Shown here piece by piece: positions 45,396 to 53,675 of a stretch of DNA of 64,000 nucleotides; positions within the stretch are counted from its first letter, which is position 1, and each line of letters begins with the position of its first letter. Both the position numbers and the translations under genes were made by a program. The notes beneath the pieces are model-generated. The model saw only the letters and a list, made by a program, of their open reading frames with translations. It was not told where the DNA came from and searched no databases. Source of the DNA: Thermasporomyces sp036564245 (GTDB lineage Bacteria; Actinomycetota; Actinomycetes; Propionibacteriales; Actinopolymorphaceae); NCBI GenBank assembly GCA_036564245.1, contig DATCKU010000035.1, positions 105,642 to 169,641 on the forward strand, given 5' to 3'.

Positions 45396-46232
45396 ATGTA
45401 CTCGCGCCGGGCAGTCCTCCTCGTCCTGGCCGCGACCGTCTCCGTCCAGGTCGGTGGCGCTTTCGCCGTCATCCTGATCACACGGGTCGGCCCCGCTGGC
45501 GCCGTGCTGCTCCGTACGACGCTCGCGGCGCTGCTCGTGGTCGCGTGGTGCCGGCCTCGCCTGCGAAACCGCCGCAGGACGGACTGGGTCGTGGCCGCGG
45601 GCTTCGGGCTCATCCTCGCGATGATGAACCTCTGCTTCTACGAAGCGGCGGCCAGGCTTCCCCTCGGAGCGGCCGTGACGCTGGAGTTCCTGGGACCGCT
45701 GGGCGTCGCAGTCGCCACCTCGCGGCGGCTGCGCGACCTGCTGTGGGTGGTGCTCGCCGGAACCGGCGTCGTCCTCCTCAGCGAAGGCGCACTCAACGGG
45801 CTGAACCCCTCCGGCGTCGCCTTCGCACTGGGCGCGGCCACGTGCTGGGCCGCGTACATCCTGGTCGGCGTCCAGGCCGGTCGCCGGTTTCCGGGCATGG
45901 AAGGTCTGGCCGTGGCACTCGTGGTGGCAAGTCTGGCCGTCGCGCCGGTCGCCGTCGTCACGAGCGACCTGGAACGCTTCACGCCGACTGCCCTGCTTCT
46001 CGGTCTCGGCGTGGCCATGATGTCGTCGGCCATCCCGTACTCCCTCGAGATCGCCGCCTTGCGTCGCCTACCGGCCCGGACGTTCGGCGTGTTGATGAGC
46101 ATCGAGCCGGCCATCGCCACGTTGGCCGCCTTCGTCATCCTGGGCCAGCGACTCACGCCCTGGCAGCTGCTCGCCGTCGCGATGGTGGTCGTCGCAAGCG
46201 CCGGTGCCACCCGATCCACCGCACCCACGTGA
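45396..46232 (+). CDS. EamA/RhtA-like drug-metabolite transporter
   Basis: About 278 residues with ten hydrophobic segments in two EamA repeats. Visible: LEFLGPLGVAVATSRRLRDL in the first repeat and the equivalent SIEPAIATLAAFVILGQRLT in the second, a pairing typical of RhtA-like exporters of amino acids and metabolites. Substrate unknown. ATG 45396 is preferred because the earlier in-frame GTG (45363) lies inside the repeat hairpin. Confidence 0.82.
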   Translation: MYSRRAVLLVLAATVSVQVGGAFAVILITRVGPAGAVLLRTTLAALLVVAWCRPRLRNRRRTDWVVAAGFGLILAMMNLCFYEAAARLPLGAAVTLEFLGPLGVAVATSRRLRDLLWVVLAGTGVVLLSEGALNGLNPSGVAFALGAATCWAAYILVGVQAGRRFPGMEGLAVALVVASLAVAPVAVVTSDLERFTPTALLLGLGVAMMSSAIPYSLEIAALRRLPARTFGVLMSIEPAIATLAAFVILGQRLTPWQLLAVAMVVVASAGATRSTAPT

Positions 46233-46298
46233 CGCCCGGAAGTGTCCCGATTCCGACCGTGCAGACTGAGGGCAGCCGAGAGATCATCAGGAGGATCC

Positions 46299-47666
46299 AT
46301 GGCCGATCTGCCGCCGACGCTGCCGGGAGCACCATTGCTCGGGTCGCTTGTCGATCTGCGTCGAGACTCCCTGGCCACCCACCTACGGGCGCTGCGAGAG
46401 TGCGGCGAAGTCGTGCGGATAGTCGTGGGACCGCCCGGCTGGCGCACAACGTTCTACGGCGTCTTCTCGGCCGAGGGCGCACGGCAGGTCCTCACCACCG
46501 AGTCGTCGAACTTTCGCAAGGACAGCAAGGCCTACGGTGAGATCCGGGCTACCTTCGGCGACGGGTTGCTGACAAGCCAGGACGAGACCTACCGACGGCA
46601 GCGCCGCCTGATTCAACCTCTTTTCACCCGCCGGCGAGTCGACCAGTACGCCGACGCCATCGCCGAGGAGGTCGACGGCGTACTTCGCCACTGGCGGCAG
46701 CGGGACGACCCCATCGTCGAGCTGCACGGCGAGATGACCCGGCTCACGCTTCGGGTGGTGGCCAGGATCCTTTTCGGTACCGACGCCGAGGAAGCCGTCC
46801 CGACCGTGCGGCGCTGCTTTCCCGTCATCAGTGAAGGCGTACTCCAACGGGTGATCTCACCGATCAATGCCCCGCGCTCGTGGCCTACCCGGGCGGACCG
46901 GCGACGCGATGCTGCCCAGAAGGAGCTCTACGCGCTCTGCGACAGGATCATCGCCGAACGCGCAGCGGCGGGCCGGCGCGACGACGCAACGTCCGACGAC
47001 CTGCTCGGGTTGTTCACGTTGACCAGGGACAGCTCTGGGGATCAGTTCGCTGCATCCGAGGTACGAGACCAGGTCCTGATCTTCTTGCTCGCCGGGCACG
47101 AGACGACCGCGACGGCACTGACCTTCGCGTTGCACCTGCTCGCACTCCACCCCGACGCGCAGGCCAAGGCGCGAGCCGAGGTCGACGACCTCCTGGACGG
47201 ACGCACACCGGTAGCTGCAGACGTCGACAACCTTCCGTACGTCACGTGCGTGATCAAAGAAGCCATGCGGCTCTATCCGTCTGCTCCTGCCATCAGCCGC
47301 ATGGCGGTCACGGACACCGAGGTCGCAGGGTTTCGCATTCCTGCGCGGTCCAACGTGTTCGTGAGCACGTGGGCGATCCATCGCAACCCTGCGTACTGGC
47401 CCGATCCGGAGCGTTTCGACCCTGATCGGTTCCACCCCGACGCGGAAGAGAACCGCCCTCGGTACGCGTGGATGCCGTTCGGAGGCGGGCCGCGTGCGTG
47501 CATTGGGCAGCACATGTCGATGCTCGAGTCCACGCTCAGCCTGGCCATGGTGCTCCAGGCGTTCGAGCTCGCACCGGTTGACACGGCTGTGTCGGTTCGA
47601 CAGGGAATCACGCTCCGCGCAACCAGCCGGGTGCGCTGCCGCCTCACGCCTCGTCGTCAACCGTGA
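46299..47666 (+). CDS. Cytochrome P450
   Basis: 455 residues. The I-helix oxygen-binding motif is LAGHETTATALTF, the K-helix ExxR is KEAMRLYPSAP, and the heme loop is FGGGPRACIGQHMSMLE with the thiolate Cys. The overall form resembles long-chain or fatty-acid-type bacterial P450s more than the short biosynthetic ones; the substrate is unknown. No ferredoxin or reductase gene is adjacent. ATG 46299 has AGGAGG four bases upstream, which rules out the earlier in-frame ATG. Confidence 0.93.
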   Translation: MADLPPTLPGAPLLGSLVDLRRDSLATHLRALRECGEVVRIVVGPPGWRTTFYGVFSAEGARQVLTTESSNFRKDSKAYGEIRATFGDGLLTSQDETYRRQRRLIQPLFTRRRVDQYADAIAEEVDGVLRHWRQRDDPIVELHGEMTRLTLRVVARILFGTDAEEAVPTVRRCFPVISEGVLQRVISPINAPRSWPTRADRRRDAAQKELYALCDRIIAERAAAGRRDDATSDDLLGLFTLTRDSSGDQFAASEVRDQVLIFLLAGHETTATALTFALHLLALHPDAQAKARAEVDDLLDGRTPVAADVDNLPYVTCVIKEAMRLYPSAPAISRMAVTDTEVAGFRIPARSNVFVSTWAIHRNPAYWPDPERFDPDRFHPDAEENRPRYAWMPFGGGPRACIGQHMSMLESTLSLAMVLQAFELAPVDTAVSVRQGITLRATSRVRCRLTPRRQP

Positions 47667-47705
47667 CCACGTTCGGCAGCCCCGCGGATACCCGCGCCCC
47701 CTCGA

Positions 47706-47745
47706 CCGTGCCTGCAGAGGACTGGGTACTGCTGCCCAGGCACGG
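47706..47745. terminator. Inverted repeat between convergent P450 and fgd
   Basis: CCGTGCCTG (47706-47714) and CAGGCACGG (47737-47745) are perfect nine-base complements in the 86-base gap between convergent stops. There is no T-run. A role as a bidirectional terminator is plausible. Confidence 0.5.
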
Positions 47746-47752
47746 CACGTGG

Positions 47753-48748
47753 TCAGCCCCACCGCTCCCGCAGCTTCGGAAGCACGTCACGCGCAAAGCT
47801 CTGCAGGAAACGAGCCTGGTCGTCTCCTGGAGCGTGGAAGACCAGCTCCGTGAAGCCCAGGTCGACGTAGGGTGCGATGCGTTCGACGACCTCGTCGGGA
47901 TCGTCGGACACGATGAACCGCTTCGCCCCGATCAGGGGATCCGCGTCGGCCAGACGTTCCATCTCGACCGGATCGTCCACGCCCTGCTTCTGCTCGGGGG
48001 TGAGACCGAGCGCCGCCCACCAGGTGCAGGCCTGCTCGGCATAGTTTCGGTCGGTGTCGTACGACACCTTGATCTCGATCTGGTTGGGCAGCGAGTCCGG
48101 ATCCCGTCCAGCCGCCGTTGCGCCCTCACGAACCTTGCCCAGCACGGTTTCGTACAGCTCCGGCGCCTTGCCACTGGTCTGGATGACGCCGTCCCCGATC
48201 TGCCCGGCGAGGCGACCGGCCAGCGGACCGGACGCCGCCACATAAATCGGCAACGGCTCCTCGGGCCGCTCGTAGATGGTCGCCTTGACCGTGCGGTAGT
48301 ACTCCCCTTCGAAGTCGACCCGCTCGCCCGTCCACAGCGCACGGATCAGGTTGACTGCCTCACGAAGCCGTGCCCGACGCTCCTTGCCACTCGGCCAGGG
48401 CATTCCGGTCGCGGGCACTTCGTTCATCGCCTCGCCGGTCCCAACGCCGAGGAAGACCCGACCCGGCGCGAGCTGGGCGATGGTGGCGAACCCTTGCGCC
48501 ACGACGGACGGGTGGTAGCGCAACGTCGGTGTGAGGACGCTCGTACCCAGCGTGATGCGTTCGGATGCGTACGCAAGCGCACCCAGCCAGCTGAACACGA
48601 GCGGTGCCCGCCCGGTCGTGTGCCGCCACGGCTGAAAGTGGTCGGACACCGCGACGATGTCGAACCCCAACCGCTCCGCGAGCAGAGCGTAGTCGAGTAG
48701 CTCCCGCGTGCCGAACTGCTCCGCCGACGCCTTGTAGCCGAACTTCAC
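47753..48748 (-). CDS. fgd: F420-dependent glucose-6-phosphate dehydrogenase
   Basis: 331 residues. It oxidises glucose 6-phosphate with coenzyme F420, generating reduced F420. Closely follows Fgd1: FGYKASAEQFGTRELLDYA, VSDHFQPWRHTTG (catalytic His region), LGTSVLTPTLRYHP, FLGVGTGEAMNE, AASGPLAGRLAGQIGDGVIQ (phosphate-binding side) and LVFHAPGDDQARFLQSF at the end. Presence implies the cell makes F420; no F420 synthesis gene is in the window. Convergent with the P450 gene. Confidence 0.9.
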   Translation of the reverse strand: MKFGYKASAEQFGTRELLDYALLAERLGFDIVAVSDHFQPWRHTTGRAPLVFSWLGALAYASERITLGTSVLTPTLRYHPSVVAQGFATIAQLAPGRVFLGVGTGEAMNEVPATGMPWPSGKERRARLREAVNLIRALWTGERVDFEGEYYRTVKATIYERPEEPLPIYVAASGPLAGRLAGQIGDGVIQTSGKAPELYETVLGKVREGATAAGRDPDSLPNQIEIKVSYDTDRNYAEQACTWWAALGLTPEQKQGVDDPVEMERLADADPLIGAKRFIVSDDPDEVVERIAPYVDLGFTELVFHAPGDDQARFLQSFARDVLPKLRERWG

Positions 48749-48851
48749 CAGATGCTCCCTCTAGCAGATGACCGTTGACACCACCTAGCAAACAGCTCCA
48801 AACGCTGACAGTACAAACGGCAGGACGCAGGATGTGGCACCGTAGGAGGTG

Positions 48852-49439
48852 ATGGATCTTAACAAGGCACGGGAACTCCGCGAGCTGCTGGAAGGCACGA
48901 GCTGGTTGGAACGCACCGACGAGTTCGGCCGGGCGCTTCGGGTGAGTACGAAATCGCCTGGCGGGTTGCTGCTCTTCGGCCCACCCGAGGACGAACCGTG
49001 GCACCTCACCGCACATCTGGACGACGAGGCACGCTACGCCAACCTCCCTGAGCTCACACCCACCTTGGTGCGGTGGAACCCCCCGCCGGGTGCACCCCCG
49101 CATCTGTCCATCGGTCTGGAGCGCCTCCGGGCAGCGGCTCGAGGAGAGTCGCTCCTCGTGGTCGCTCCGTCGACGCCGGTCCCGCTGCTCGAGCGACTCG
49201 ATGACGTACGCCGAAAAGGTGCGCGCATTTTCGCTCTCGGCAACGGCGAATCAGAGCTCGCGAGCATCGCGCACGAGATGCTCACTGTCGACTCCGACGC
49301 GTTACCCGTGGTGTCCTTCGACAGCGCTCAGCACCTGGTGAGTATCGCTGCAACGAGCCCTCACGAGATGTCGCGCCGAAGCGGACTTCGAGCCCGGCTT
49401 GGCCGATTGCTCGACCGCATTGTCGGACCGGGTGGATGA
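48852..49439 (+). CDS. Conserved hypothetical actinobacterial protein
   Basis: 195 residues, soluble. LLFGPPEDEPWHLTAHLDDE and TLVRWNPPPGAPPHLSIGLE are the strongest conserved-looking parts. The second half (LERLDDVRRKGARIFALGNG, ELASIAHEMLTVDS) resembles a SIS-type sugar-isomerase fold in strand pattern, but I see no clear motif. AGGAGG at 48844-48849 is almost adjacent to ATG 48852 (and a GTG at 48849), so spacing is unusually short. Function unknown. Confidence 0.65.
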   Translation: MDLNKARELRELLEGTSWLERTDEFGRALRVSTKSPGGLLLFGPPEDEPWHLTAHLDDEARYANLPELTPTLVRWNPPPGAPPHLSIGLERLRAAARGESLLVVAPSTPVPLLERLDDVRRKGARIFALGNGESELASIAHEMLTVDSDALPVVSFDSAQHLVSIAATSPHEMSRRSGLRARLGRLLDRIVGPGG

Positions 49440-49479
49440 AGGTCCGAGGCCCGACACTCCTCGTCTCGGTGCCAACAGG

Positions 49480-49507
49480 TTGCGGCCAAATGCCGCCAGG
49501 GCCGCAA
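49480..49507. terminator. Inverted repeat after the hypothetical gene
   Basis: TTGCGGC (49480-49486) and GCCGCAA (49501-49507) are complementary, 40 bases after the stop of the preceding gene. The rest of 49440-49667 holds no gene. Confidence 0.35.
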
Positions 49508-49667
49508 TTCGACGCGTGGTTTTCGCCCAGATCGCAAATTCGCCGGCTCTCAGGGGTTTACGGACGCCGTCAATGCGCATGATCCACTGAGATGGCAGGA
49601 ATAAGTGTCCTGGCCTCGTGGCAAAAGGTCCGGCATGACCGGAGCTCCTGCGCAAGGGAGGCAAACG

Positions 49668-50321
49668 GTGCCCAGAGCAACAACCGCGGCGGACGAAGCC
49701 GCACCTAGGAAAACCTCCGCAGCCAGGAAGGCGGGGAACGAGTCCACTCGTGCGACTGCGACGTCGGGGAGGAAACGCGTGAGCGGGGCCCTCGCGACGC
49801 GACGACGCACGACCGCCAAGCGCACGACGGCGAAACGGTCCACGAAGAAGGCGACTGCCAAACGTACGACGGCCAAACGTACGACGGCCAAACGTACGAC
49901 GGCCAAGCGGACCACCGCCAAGCGCGCTCCGGCCAAGAGGGCAGCGGCCAAGCGGACGACAGCTCGACCGCCGACCAAGCGCACCACGGCGAAACGCGCC
50001 CCGGCCAAGAAGGCAGCCAAGAAGGCGACGCGGAAGCGGACCACCGCCAAGCGCACGACCGCCAAGAAGGCAACGGCGCGGAAGACCACCGCCAAGAAGA
50101 CCGCGAAGAAGGCGACGCGGAAGCGGACCACCGCCAAGCGCACGACTGCCAAGAAGGCGACAGCGAAGCGGACCACCGCCAAGCGCGCACCGGCCAAGCG
50201 CGCACCCGCCAAGAAGGCCACGAAACGGGCGCCGGCCCGCAAGACGACCAGGAAGCGCGCATCGGCCCGCAAGACCACGCGGTCAGCGAGCCGCAGCATC
50301 GCGGACATGCTGGGCCTCTGA
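49668..50321 (+). CDS. Histone H1-like repeat protein
   Basis: 217 residues, almost entirely Lys, Arg, Ala and Thr. It is built of TTAKR/APAK/TTAKK-type units from about residue 45 to 205 and ends with SRSIADMLGL. Such tails bind and compact DNA; here no HU domain is attached, so it is a free-standing H1-like nucleoid protein by inference. The DNA contains a perfect 15-base tandem repeat, three units at 49861-49905. GTG 49668 has AAGGGAGG six bases upstream. Repeat number probably varies between strains. Confidence 0.8.
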   Translation: MPRATTAADEAAPRKTSAARKAGNESTRATATSGRKRVSGALATRRRTTAKRTTAKRSTKKATAKRTTAKRTTAKRTTAKRTTAKRAPAKRAAAKRTTARPPTKRTTAKRAPAKKAAKKATRKRTTAKRTTAKKATARKTTAKKTAKKATRKRTTAKRTTAKKATAKRTTAKRAPAKRAPAKKATKRAPARKTTRKRASARKTTRSASRSIADMLGL

Positions 50322-50443
50322 CCACACGTGGCACCGCGACCGGGCACCCAGGCCAGTAGAGCGCGGGCCTCGCGGGTCGTTGCCCTGCCCAAGGCGCCCT
50401 GAGAGCCCTACCGGAACCGGCTATCAGGCTCTCAGGCGCCGCC

Positions 50444-50632
50444 TCAGTCGTCGAGATCGTTCCAGCGTGGGTCGTTGTCCCACTGCTCGTTCCGCTCGGC
50501 GACCTTGGCCAAGGCATTCTCTGCGTCGTCCCGGCTCGGGTAGGGCCCAAGCCGGTCGGAGCCCTTGCAGCCTTGCTGCGGTTCCACCTGATAGTGCCGC
50601 AGGCAGAAGTACCACCGTTCAGGCTCACTCAT
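50444..50632 (-). CDS. Small SPOR-like actinobacterial protein
   Basis: 62 residues: RWYFCLRHYQVEPQQGCKGS then DRLGPYPSRDDAENALAKVA. The pattern of an aromatic strand, GPYPSRDDAENAL and a helix resembles a SPOR domain, but without signal or membrane segment. It is divergent to map, with 67 bases between starts. Small conserved proteins of this type are common beside map in actinobacteria; function unknown. Confidence 0.7.
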   Translation of the reverse strand: MSEPERWYFCLRHYQVEPQQGCKGSDRLGPYPSRDDAENALAKVAERNEQWDNDPRWNDLDD

Positions 50633-50699
50633 GCCTCGAGCCTCCCTCAGTGGACCCGGCAGGGCAAGGGGCCAGGTGGGGCATAGACTTCTGTCAATC

Positions 50700-51560
50700 A
50701 TGGCTCCCTTGGTTCCAGCGGCGATCTCACCGCGCCGAAAGGTCCCGGCGCACATACCGCGGCCCGAGTATGTCGACAAGCCGGCGCCGGCACGGTTCAC
50801 CGGCTCAGAGGTCAAGGACGCCGAGACGATCGAACGCATGAGGGTCGCCGGGCGAATCGCCGCGGCGGCTCTCCAGGAGGTCGGCCGGCACGTCGCGCCC
50901 GGCGTGACGACAGACGAACTCGACCGGATCGGACACGAGTTCCTCTGCGACGCCGGTGCGTACCCCTCCACGCTGGGGTATCGCGGGTACCCGAAGTCCC
51001 TCTGCACCTCGGTCAACGAGGTCATCTGCCACGGAATACCCGATGCGCGGCCGCTCGAGGACGGCGACATCGTCAACATCGACATCACGGCGTACATCGG
51101 CGGCGTGCACGGCGACACCAACGCGACCTTCCTCGTCGGGAACGTCGCCGAAGAGGTCCGCCTGCTGGTCTCCCGTACCCACGAGGCGATGATGCGTGGC
51201 ATCAAGGCGGTCGCTCCCGGCCGCCAGGTGAACGTCATCGGCCGAGTCATCGAGTCCTACGCACGCCGCTTCGGGTACGGCGTCGTGCGGGAGTTCACCG
51301 GCCACGGCATCGGAACGTCGTTCCACTCCGGCCTGATCGTGCCGCACTATGACGATCCCCGGTACGACACCGTCATGGAACCGGGCATGACGTTCACGAT
51401 CGAGCCCATGCTGACCTTGGGCACGCATGAGTGGGACATGTGGGAAGACGGCTGGACCGTCCTGACGAAGGACCGGAAGTGGTCGGCGCAGTTCGAGCAC
51501 ACCGTGCTGGTGACGCCAACCAGTGCGGAGATCCTCACTCTTCCCCCAGACCCTGATTGA
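50700..51560 (+). CDS. map: Methionine aminopeptidase, type I
   Basis: 286 residues. It removes the initiator Met from new proteins using a dinuclear metal centre. Metal-binding and active-site residues are visible: His in NEVICHGIPD, Asp in DGDIVNIDITAYI and GVHGDTNATF, His in EFTGHGIGTSFHSGL, and Glu in TIEPMLTLG and FEHTVLVT. The N-terminal extension (ISPRRKVPAHIPRPEYVD) is typical of actinobacterial MapB-like enzymes. ATG 50700 follows a TAGACT -10 by ten bases without a ribosome site, so it may be leaderless. Confidence 0.94.
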   Translation: MAPLVPAAISPRRKVPAHIPRPEYVDKPAPARFTGSEVKDAETIERMRVAGRIAAAALQEVGRHVAPGVTTDELDRIGHEFLCDAGAYPSTLGYRGYPKSLCTSVNEVICHGIPDARPLEDGDIVNIDITAYIGGVHGDTNATFLVGNVAEEVRLLVSRTHEAMMRGIKAVAPGRQVNVIGRVIESYARRFGYGVVREFTGHGIGTSFHSGLIVPHYDDPRYDTVMEPGMTFTIEPMLTLGTHEWDMWEDGWTVLTKDRKWSAQFEHTVLVTPTSAEILTLPPDPD

Positions 51561-51705
51561 GCTCGTCCACGATCAACTGCGCATCGCGCCTCGACATGTC
51601 CAGCCGCGGAATCCACCAGTCGTCCAGTAGCTGGTCCCAGATGCCGTATCCGTAGTCGGTCTCGCGGACGACGAAACGCTTTCGGACCGGCCCCGCCTCG
51701 CCCAT
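51535..51705 (-). CDS. Small protein behind a LexA box
   Basis: 56 residues if it starts at ATG 51705 (GGGAGG five bases upstream): MGEAGPVRKRFVVRETDYGY, then GIWDQLLDDWWIPRLDMSRR and a DAQLIVDELNQ helix. It is acidic at the end and has no signal. The frame is open upstream to 51807, but the ATG there lies inside the -10; a GTG at 51795 could start a leaderless 86-residue form. The promoter contains a perfect LexA box, so DNA-damage control is likely. The 3' end overlaps the map stop by 26 bases. Confidence 0.65.
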   Translation of the reverse strand: MGEAGPVRKRFVVRETDYGYGIWDQLLDDWWIPRLDMSRRDAQLIVDELNQGLGEE

Positions 51706-51802
51706 GCCAGCCTCCCAACCTCCGGTGACGACGGTGCGACGGGACACCGGATGCTTCTCTGCCTTCGCGCGCCTGCTGGGCCACCGTAAGATCACGCCGC
51801 TC

Positions 51803-51830
51803 AGCATATCGAACTTTTGTTCGATAGCAA
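51803..51830 (-). promoter_or_regulatory. SOS promoter: LexA box filling the -35/-10 spacer
   Basis: On the minus strand -35 TTGCTA (51830-51825) and -10 TATGCT (51808-51803) are separated by exactly 16 bases, and those 16 bases are TCGAACAAAAGTTCGA, a perfect actinobacterial LexA box (TCGAAC-N4-GTTCGA). LexA bound there would block RNA polymerase. It drives the small gene at 51535-51705. Confidence 0.85.
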
Positions 51831-51943
51831 ATGCCTCGTCACGACTTCCAGCAGGCTCCTCCGATGGCGAGCCGAGATCACAACCGAGGCGTGGTGAGCA
51901 GCGTGCTGATGCCGTGACTCCGCAGATCGGTCTCGGTACGACC

Positions 51944-51981
51944 TTGACCTTCGAGTCGGGTCGAGGGTTTACGGTCTGGCC
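51944..51981 (+). promoter_or_regulatory. MerR-type promoter with 20-base spacer
   Basis: -35 TTGACC (51944-51949) and -10 TACGGT (51970-51975) are 20 bases apart, longer than usual and typical of MerR-activated promoters. An imperfect inverted repeat, CCTTCGA...TCGAGGG, fills the spacer. The merR ATG begins seven bases after the -10, so the transcript should be leaderless and autoregulated. Confidence 0.6.
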
Positions 51982-52785
51982 ATGAGCACGTACCGGATCT
52001 CCCAGCTGGCCGCGCGCACCGGTGTGCCCCCGACGACGCTGCGGTACTACGAGTCCGCCGGCCTGCTGCCCGCCGATCGGTCGCCAGCCGGGTATCGCCT
52101 CTACGGTGAGCAGGCCGTCGAGCGGTTGGAGTTCATCAAGACCGCGAAGAAGCTGGGCCTGTCATTGGAGGAGATCGCCACGTTGATGTCCGTGTGGGAG
52201 ACCAGCGCGTGCGTCCAAGTGAAAGCCGAGATCATGCCCCGGCTCCGAGCCAGGCTCAGAGAAGCTGAGCAGCAGCGCAGTGAGCTCGCTGGCTTGATCG
52301 ACATGCTGCGCGCCGCGCTCGACCAACTCGCGGCGCTGCCGGATCGGTCCAGCCGCTGCAACTCCGAATGCGACATTCTCCTCCAGCCGACCGAGGACGC
52401 TGGCCTGGGCACGGGTGCGGGTCAGGCAGTGGGGCGGGACGTAGACCGGGATCGGTGGCAGGACGTACCGGTCGCGTGCTCGCTCACCCCTCACGGCGTC
52501 GCCGAGCGGGTCGGACAGTGGCGGAACGTCCTCGCCGGTGCTACCCGCGCCCCCATTCCGAACGGTCTCGAGTTGACCCTGCCGCTCCAGCGCATCGCCA
52601 CAATTGCCGAGCTGGCTGCCGCCGAACACGCCTGCTGCCCGTTCCTCGACTTCCGACTCCACCTCGACGGTCCTCACCTGCGCCTGCAGGTCCGAGCTCC
52701 CGCCGAAGGACGTCACATGCTCGCCGCGCTGTTCGACGCTCCCACTGACCCGCCTACGGACCACATCTCGCGGACTCACACCTGA
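51982..52785 (+). CDS. MerR-family transcriptional regulator
   Basis: 267 residues. The N-terminal winged HTH is clear (YRISQLAARTGVPPTTLRYY, ESAGLLPADRSPAGYRLYGE), followed by a dimerisation helix to about residue 115. A Cys in WETSACVQVK, Cys residues in SRCNSECDILL and a distal HACCPFLDFRLHLDG motif are suitable for thiol or metal sensing, as in mercury/arsenic-type MerR relatives; the inducer is not known. It is coupled to the SDR gene eight bases downstream. Confidence 0.88.
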   Translation: MSTYRISQLAARTGVPPTTLRYYESAGLLPADRSPAGYRLYGEQAVERLEFIKTAKKLGLSLEEIATLMSVWETSACVQVKAEIMPRLRARLREAEQQRSELAGLIDMLRAALDQLAALPDRSSRCNSECDILLQPTEDAGLGTGAGQAVGRDVDRDRWQDVPVACSLTPHGVAERVGQWRNVLAGATRAPIPNGLELTLPLQRIATIAELAAAEHACCPFLDFRLHLDGPHLRLQVRAPAEGRHMLAALFDAPTDPPTDHISRTHT

Positions 52786-52793
52786 AGGACGCC

Positions 52794-53645
52794 ATGACGA
52801 CGACCGAGCAGCGAGTCGCGCCCACCGCGTTGGTGACCGGCGCTTCCTCAGGTATCGGCCGCGAGACAGCTCGGCTGCTCGCTGCCCGGGGCTACCGGGT
52901 GTTCGGCACCAGCCGCCGCGACCACCCGGACGACCACGGCGTGACCATGCTCCGCCTCGACGTCTGCTCCGAGGAATCTGTCGCCGCGTGCCTCGACGAG
53001 ATCTACACCCGTACCGACCACCTCGACCTGCTGGTCAACAACGCTGGCGTGATGCACGAGGGGTTCGCCGAAGAGACCACCCTCGAGGAAGCCGCCAGAG
53101 TCTTCGACACCAACCTCTTCGGCGTCGCCCGCGTCACCAACGCCGTCCTCCCCGGCATGCGCGCCATGCGTCGCGGGCGCATCGTCAACGTCGGTTCTCT
53201 CGCTGCCTGGGTCGGCGAACCCGGCGAAAGTTACTACGCCGCGTCCAAAGCCGCGCTCGCCCGCTACACCGAGGCACTCCGTCACGAGGTCTGGCACCTC
53301 GGCATCTGCGTCAGCCTCGTCGAACCCGGCGTCTTCGCCACGGGCGTACTCGACGTCGCCATCACCGCGAGCCGCCGAATCCCCGACTACGACGGCGCGC
53401 GTGAAGCCTCGCACGACGTCCTGCACCAGAGCCTCCAACGCGGCGCCGACCCACGCAAGGTCGCCGAGCTGATCGTGCGGATCGCCCACGAACGCTCTCC
53501 CAAACTCCGCTACGGAGCAGGACGGGACAGCCGCTGGCTACCACATCTTCGAACGCTCGTCCCGCAACGCGCCTTCGACTATCTCCTCCGCCGCAGCTTC
53601 GGTCTTCCGAAAGGCAACCGCGACAAGAACCGGCCAGAAACGTGA
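52794..53645 (+). CDS. Short-chain dehydrogenase/reductase
   Basis: 283 residues. The NAD(P) motif is LVTGASSGIGRETARLLAAR; NNAGVMHEGF and the catalytic Ser-Tyr-Lys (VNVGSLAAW, then YYAASKAALARY) are all present. The C-terminal 60 residues are longer than in minimal SDRs and basic at the end. It is in an operon with the MerR regulator, so it is probably induced by whatever that protein senses. Substrate unknown. Confidence 0.88.
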   Translation: MTTTEQRVAPTALVTGASSGIGRETARLLAARGYRVFGTSRRDHPDDHGVTMLRLDVCSEESVAACLDEIYTRTDHLDLLVNNAGVMHEGFAEETTLEEAARVFDTNLFGVARVTNAVLPGMRAMRRGRIVNVGSLAAWVGEPGESYYAASKAALARYTEALRHEVWHLGICVSLVEPGVFATGVLDVAITASRRIPDYDGAREASHDVLHQSLQRGADPRKVAELIVRIAHERSPKLRYGAGRDSRWLPHLRTLVPQRAFDYLLRRSFGLPKGNRDKNRPET

Positions 53646-53675
53646 CCGCAAGACGCTGGCTCAGGCCGCCACGGG

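Noticed and set aside
49861..49905. Tandem 15-base repeats considered as a CRISPR-like or minisatellite array
   Set aside because: Units are contiguous without spacers and in frame with the H1-like protein.
49550..50392. Minus-strand Val/Ala/Arg/Phe-rich frame that looks like a membrane protein
   Set aside because: It is the antisense of the Lys/Arg/Ala/Thr repeats of the H1-like gene, which has a good ribosome site.
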